The translations under genes were made by a program, and so were the position numbers. A DNA stretch of 64,000 bases from UBA6627 sp965248675. Lineage in GTDB: Bacteria; Chloroflexota; Dehalococcoidia; UBA2979. The stretch is from NCBI GenBank assembly GCA_965248675.1, contig CBDFJZ010000008.1:558001-622000 (forward strand). The letters run 5' to 3'. The notes beneath the pieces were generated by a model. It saw only the letters and a list, made by a program, of their open reading frames with translations, made no database searches and was not told the DNA's origin. Below are positions 62,544-64,000 of the stretch, in pieces; within the stretch, counting starts at the first letter, position 1; each line of letters starts with the position of its first letter.

Positions 62544-64000
62544 GTGGCAGACGTACTCGAGCACGACATCGTGATCGTCGGCGGCGGCGGCGCCGGGCTG
62601 CGCGCGGCGATCGCCGCGGCGGAGGCGAACCCCGACATCGACATCGCCATGGTCTCGAAGGTCTATCCAATGCGGAGCCACACGGTCTCCGCCGAGGGCG
62701 GCGCCGCCGCCGTGATCAAGCCCGACGACTCGCTCGAGGACCACTTCCGCGACACCATCTCCGGCTCCGACTGGCTCGCCGACCAGGACGTGGTCGAGGC
62801 GTTCGTGAACGAAGCGCCGAACGAGATGATCCAGATGGAGCACTGGGGCTGTCCCTGGAGCCGGGAGCCGGACGGCAGCGTCGCCGTGCGGCCATTCGGC
62901 GGCATGAGCATGGAGCGCACCTGGTTCGCCGCCGATAAGACCGGCTTCCACATGCTGCACACGCTCTTCCAGACCTCGTTGAAGTACACCTCGATCAAAC
63001 GCTACGACGAGTGGTTCGCCACGCGGTTGCTGGTCGAGAACGGCCGCTGCCAGGGGGTGGCTGCGATCGAGCTGCTCACCGGGCAGGTGCGGGCGATCCG
63101 CGCGCGGGCGGTGATCGTCTGCTCGGGCGGGGGCGGTCGCATCTTCCCGTTCACCACCAACGCCGCGATCAAGACCGGCGACGGCATGGGCATGGCCTAC
63201 ATCGCCGGCGTGCCGCTCAAGGACATGGAGTTCGTCCAGTACCACCCGACCGGCCTCCCCGGTACCGGAATCCTGATCACCGAGGCTGCCCGCGCCGAGG
63301 GCGGCATCCTGCTCAACACCAAGGGCGAGCGCTACCTCGAGGACTACGATCTCGGCGAGGCGTTCGACGTCGCCGACGCGCGCCATCCGCAGCTCCGCGC
63401 GATGGAACTCGGGCCCCGCGACCGGTTGTCGCAGGCATTCATGCAAGAGGAGCAGAAGGGCAACGTCTTCGAGGGAGACTACGGCAGCTACGTGCACCTC
63501 GACGTGCGGCACCTGGGCGAGAAGAAGATCGAGACGAAGATCCCGTTCGTGCGCGAACTGGCGAAGAACTACGGCGGCGTCGACCCCGTCCACGAACAGA
63601 TCCCGGTGCGCCCGGTCGTCCACTACATGATGGGTGGAATCGACACGGACATCGACACCGCCACCGCGCTGCCCGGCCTCTACGCGGCCGGCGAGTGCGC
63701 GTGCGTCTCGATCAACGGGGCGAACCGGCTTGGATCGAACTCGCTGACTGAGCTACTCGTCTTCGGATCGCGCGCGGGCCACAACGCCTCGATCTGGGCG
63801 CGCGAACACCCGGACATCGACTCGGACGGGGTGGAACAGCAGGCGGCGGCGGAACAACAGCGCATCTCACAGCAGTACATCAACAACACGGACGGCAAGG
63901 AACGCATCTCCATGCTGCGCGCCGAGATGCAACAGGCGATGGAGAGCGGCTGCGGCATCTACCGCGACGAAGCCTCGATCCGAGCGACGACCGAAACGCT
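62544..64000 (+). CDS. sdhA: Succinate dehydrogenase/fumarate reductase flavoprotein subunit (3' end outside window)
   Basis: Open to the window end (485 codons seen). N-terminal FAD site HDIVIVGGGGAGLRAAIAAA. The flavin-linking and active-site region is VYPMRSHTVSAEGGAAAVIK, with the His that usually carries covalent FAD. Then come GIDTDIDTATALPGLYAAGE and CACVSINGANRLGSNSLTEL, and the catalytic QYHPTGLPGTGILITEAARA. It interconverts succinate and fumarate at the membrane complex. GTG start at 62544 with GGGAG upstream. The iron-sulfur and anchor subunits are expected beyond the window. Confidence 0.92.
   Translation, partial: MADVLEHDIVIVGGGGAGLRAAIAAAEANPDIDIAMVSKVYPMRSHTVSAEGGAAAVIKPDDSLEDHFRDTISGSDWLADQDVVEAFVNEAPNEMIQMEHWGCPWSREPDGSVAVRPFGGMSMERTWFAADKTGFHMLHTLFQTSLKYTSIKRYDEWFATRLLVENGRCQGVAAIELLTGQVRAIRARAVIVCSGGGGRIFPFTTNAAIKTGDGMGMAYIAGVPLKDMEFVQYHPTGLPGTGILITEAARAEGGILLNTKGERYLEDYDLGEAFDVADARHPQLRAMELGPRDRLSQAFMQEEQKGNVFEGDYGSYVHLDVRHLGEKKIETKIPFVRELAKNYGGVDPVHEQIPVRPVVHYMMGGIDTDIDTATALPGLYAAGECACVSINGANRLGSNSLTELLVFGSRAGHNASIWAREHPDIDSDGVEQQAAAEQQRISQQYINNTDGKERISMLRAEMQQAMESGCGIYRDEASIRATTET

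Noticed and set aside
1..64000. Global reassignment of TAG or TGA
   Set aside because: Both codons end many intact genes here (for example MFS and pstB with TAG, integrase and pstA with TGA), so only local recoding, mutation or error is possible.

Overview
The window is high-GC, gene-dense bacterial chromosome with short intergenic gaps and many 1-4 bp overlapping operon junctions. My best guess is a Chloroflexota (Dehalococcoidia-like) genome. The grounds are Thr/Pro/Ala-rich linkers right after lipoprotein lipoboxes, two LLM-class (F420/flavin) oxidoreductases, a MoaD/ThiS protein paired with a BNR beta-propeller, an MeaA-type mutase, and several TANNNT-N7-ATG leaderless starts. A deep actinobacterial lineage cannot be excluded from sequence alone.

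Layout. 1-2.1 kb: the C-terminal part of a tyrosine integrase, an unknown protein with a 13-C tract, a tRNA-Arg(UCU), and an OsmC gene that reads antisense through that tRNA. 2.2-10.5 kb: MFS exporter, acyl-CoA dehydrogenase, a SAM methyltransferase interrupted by UGA at a conserved Cys position, a tandem rhodanese, and a two-gene dikinase-like pair lacking the usual PEP/pyruvate TIM barrel. 10.5-17 kb: GNAT, an amber-interrupted alpha/beta hydrolase, a DinB tail, a DLH - LLM - YcaQ operon, and a Tat/lipoprotein M14-like enzyme. 17-24.5 kb: a phosphate locus, with phoU and an aquaglyceroporin on the minus strand, pstSCAB on plus, and phoR-phoB on minus. 24.6-28.2 kb: a four-gene operon of two ABC-2 exporters. 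28.2-37.8 kb: an inositol-monophosphatase-type enzyme, a large frameshifted lipoprotein, an MeaA/ethylmalonyl-CoA-mutase-like B12 enzyme, and a btuFCD-like importer under a cobalamin riboswitch with a terminator. 37.8-53 kb: SDR, a CPBP protease with amber at its catalytic Glu, an M20 peptidase, a lipoprotein, PAC2, MFS, an FG-GAP protein, DinB, a decayed hydrolase, ThuA, LLM, GNAT and a DHA2 exporter. 53-64 kb: TetR, ECF sigma with a membrane partner, Ada, the MoaD/BNR pair, beta-carbonic anhydrase, a hydrolase/unknown pair divergent from a TetR with symmetric operators, a second hydrolase, and the start of a succinate dehydrogenase/fumarate reductase flavoprotein.

Functional links. The B12 importer is next to a B12-dependent mutase. 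pst, phoU and phoBR form a complete phosphate sensing and uptake set. The two TetR genes are divergent from what they probably control.

An unusual number of genes carry a single in-frame stop (MT, hydrolase, aquaporin, CPBP, a second hydrolase) or one-base frameshifts, several in G/C homopolymers, and four loci keep only a C-terminal gene tail. This is either real erosion or recoding, or consensus error of the assembly. The sequence alone does not settle it, so affected genes are annotated over their full inferred extent.
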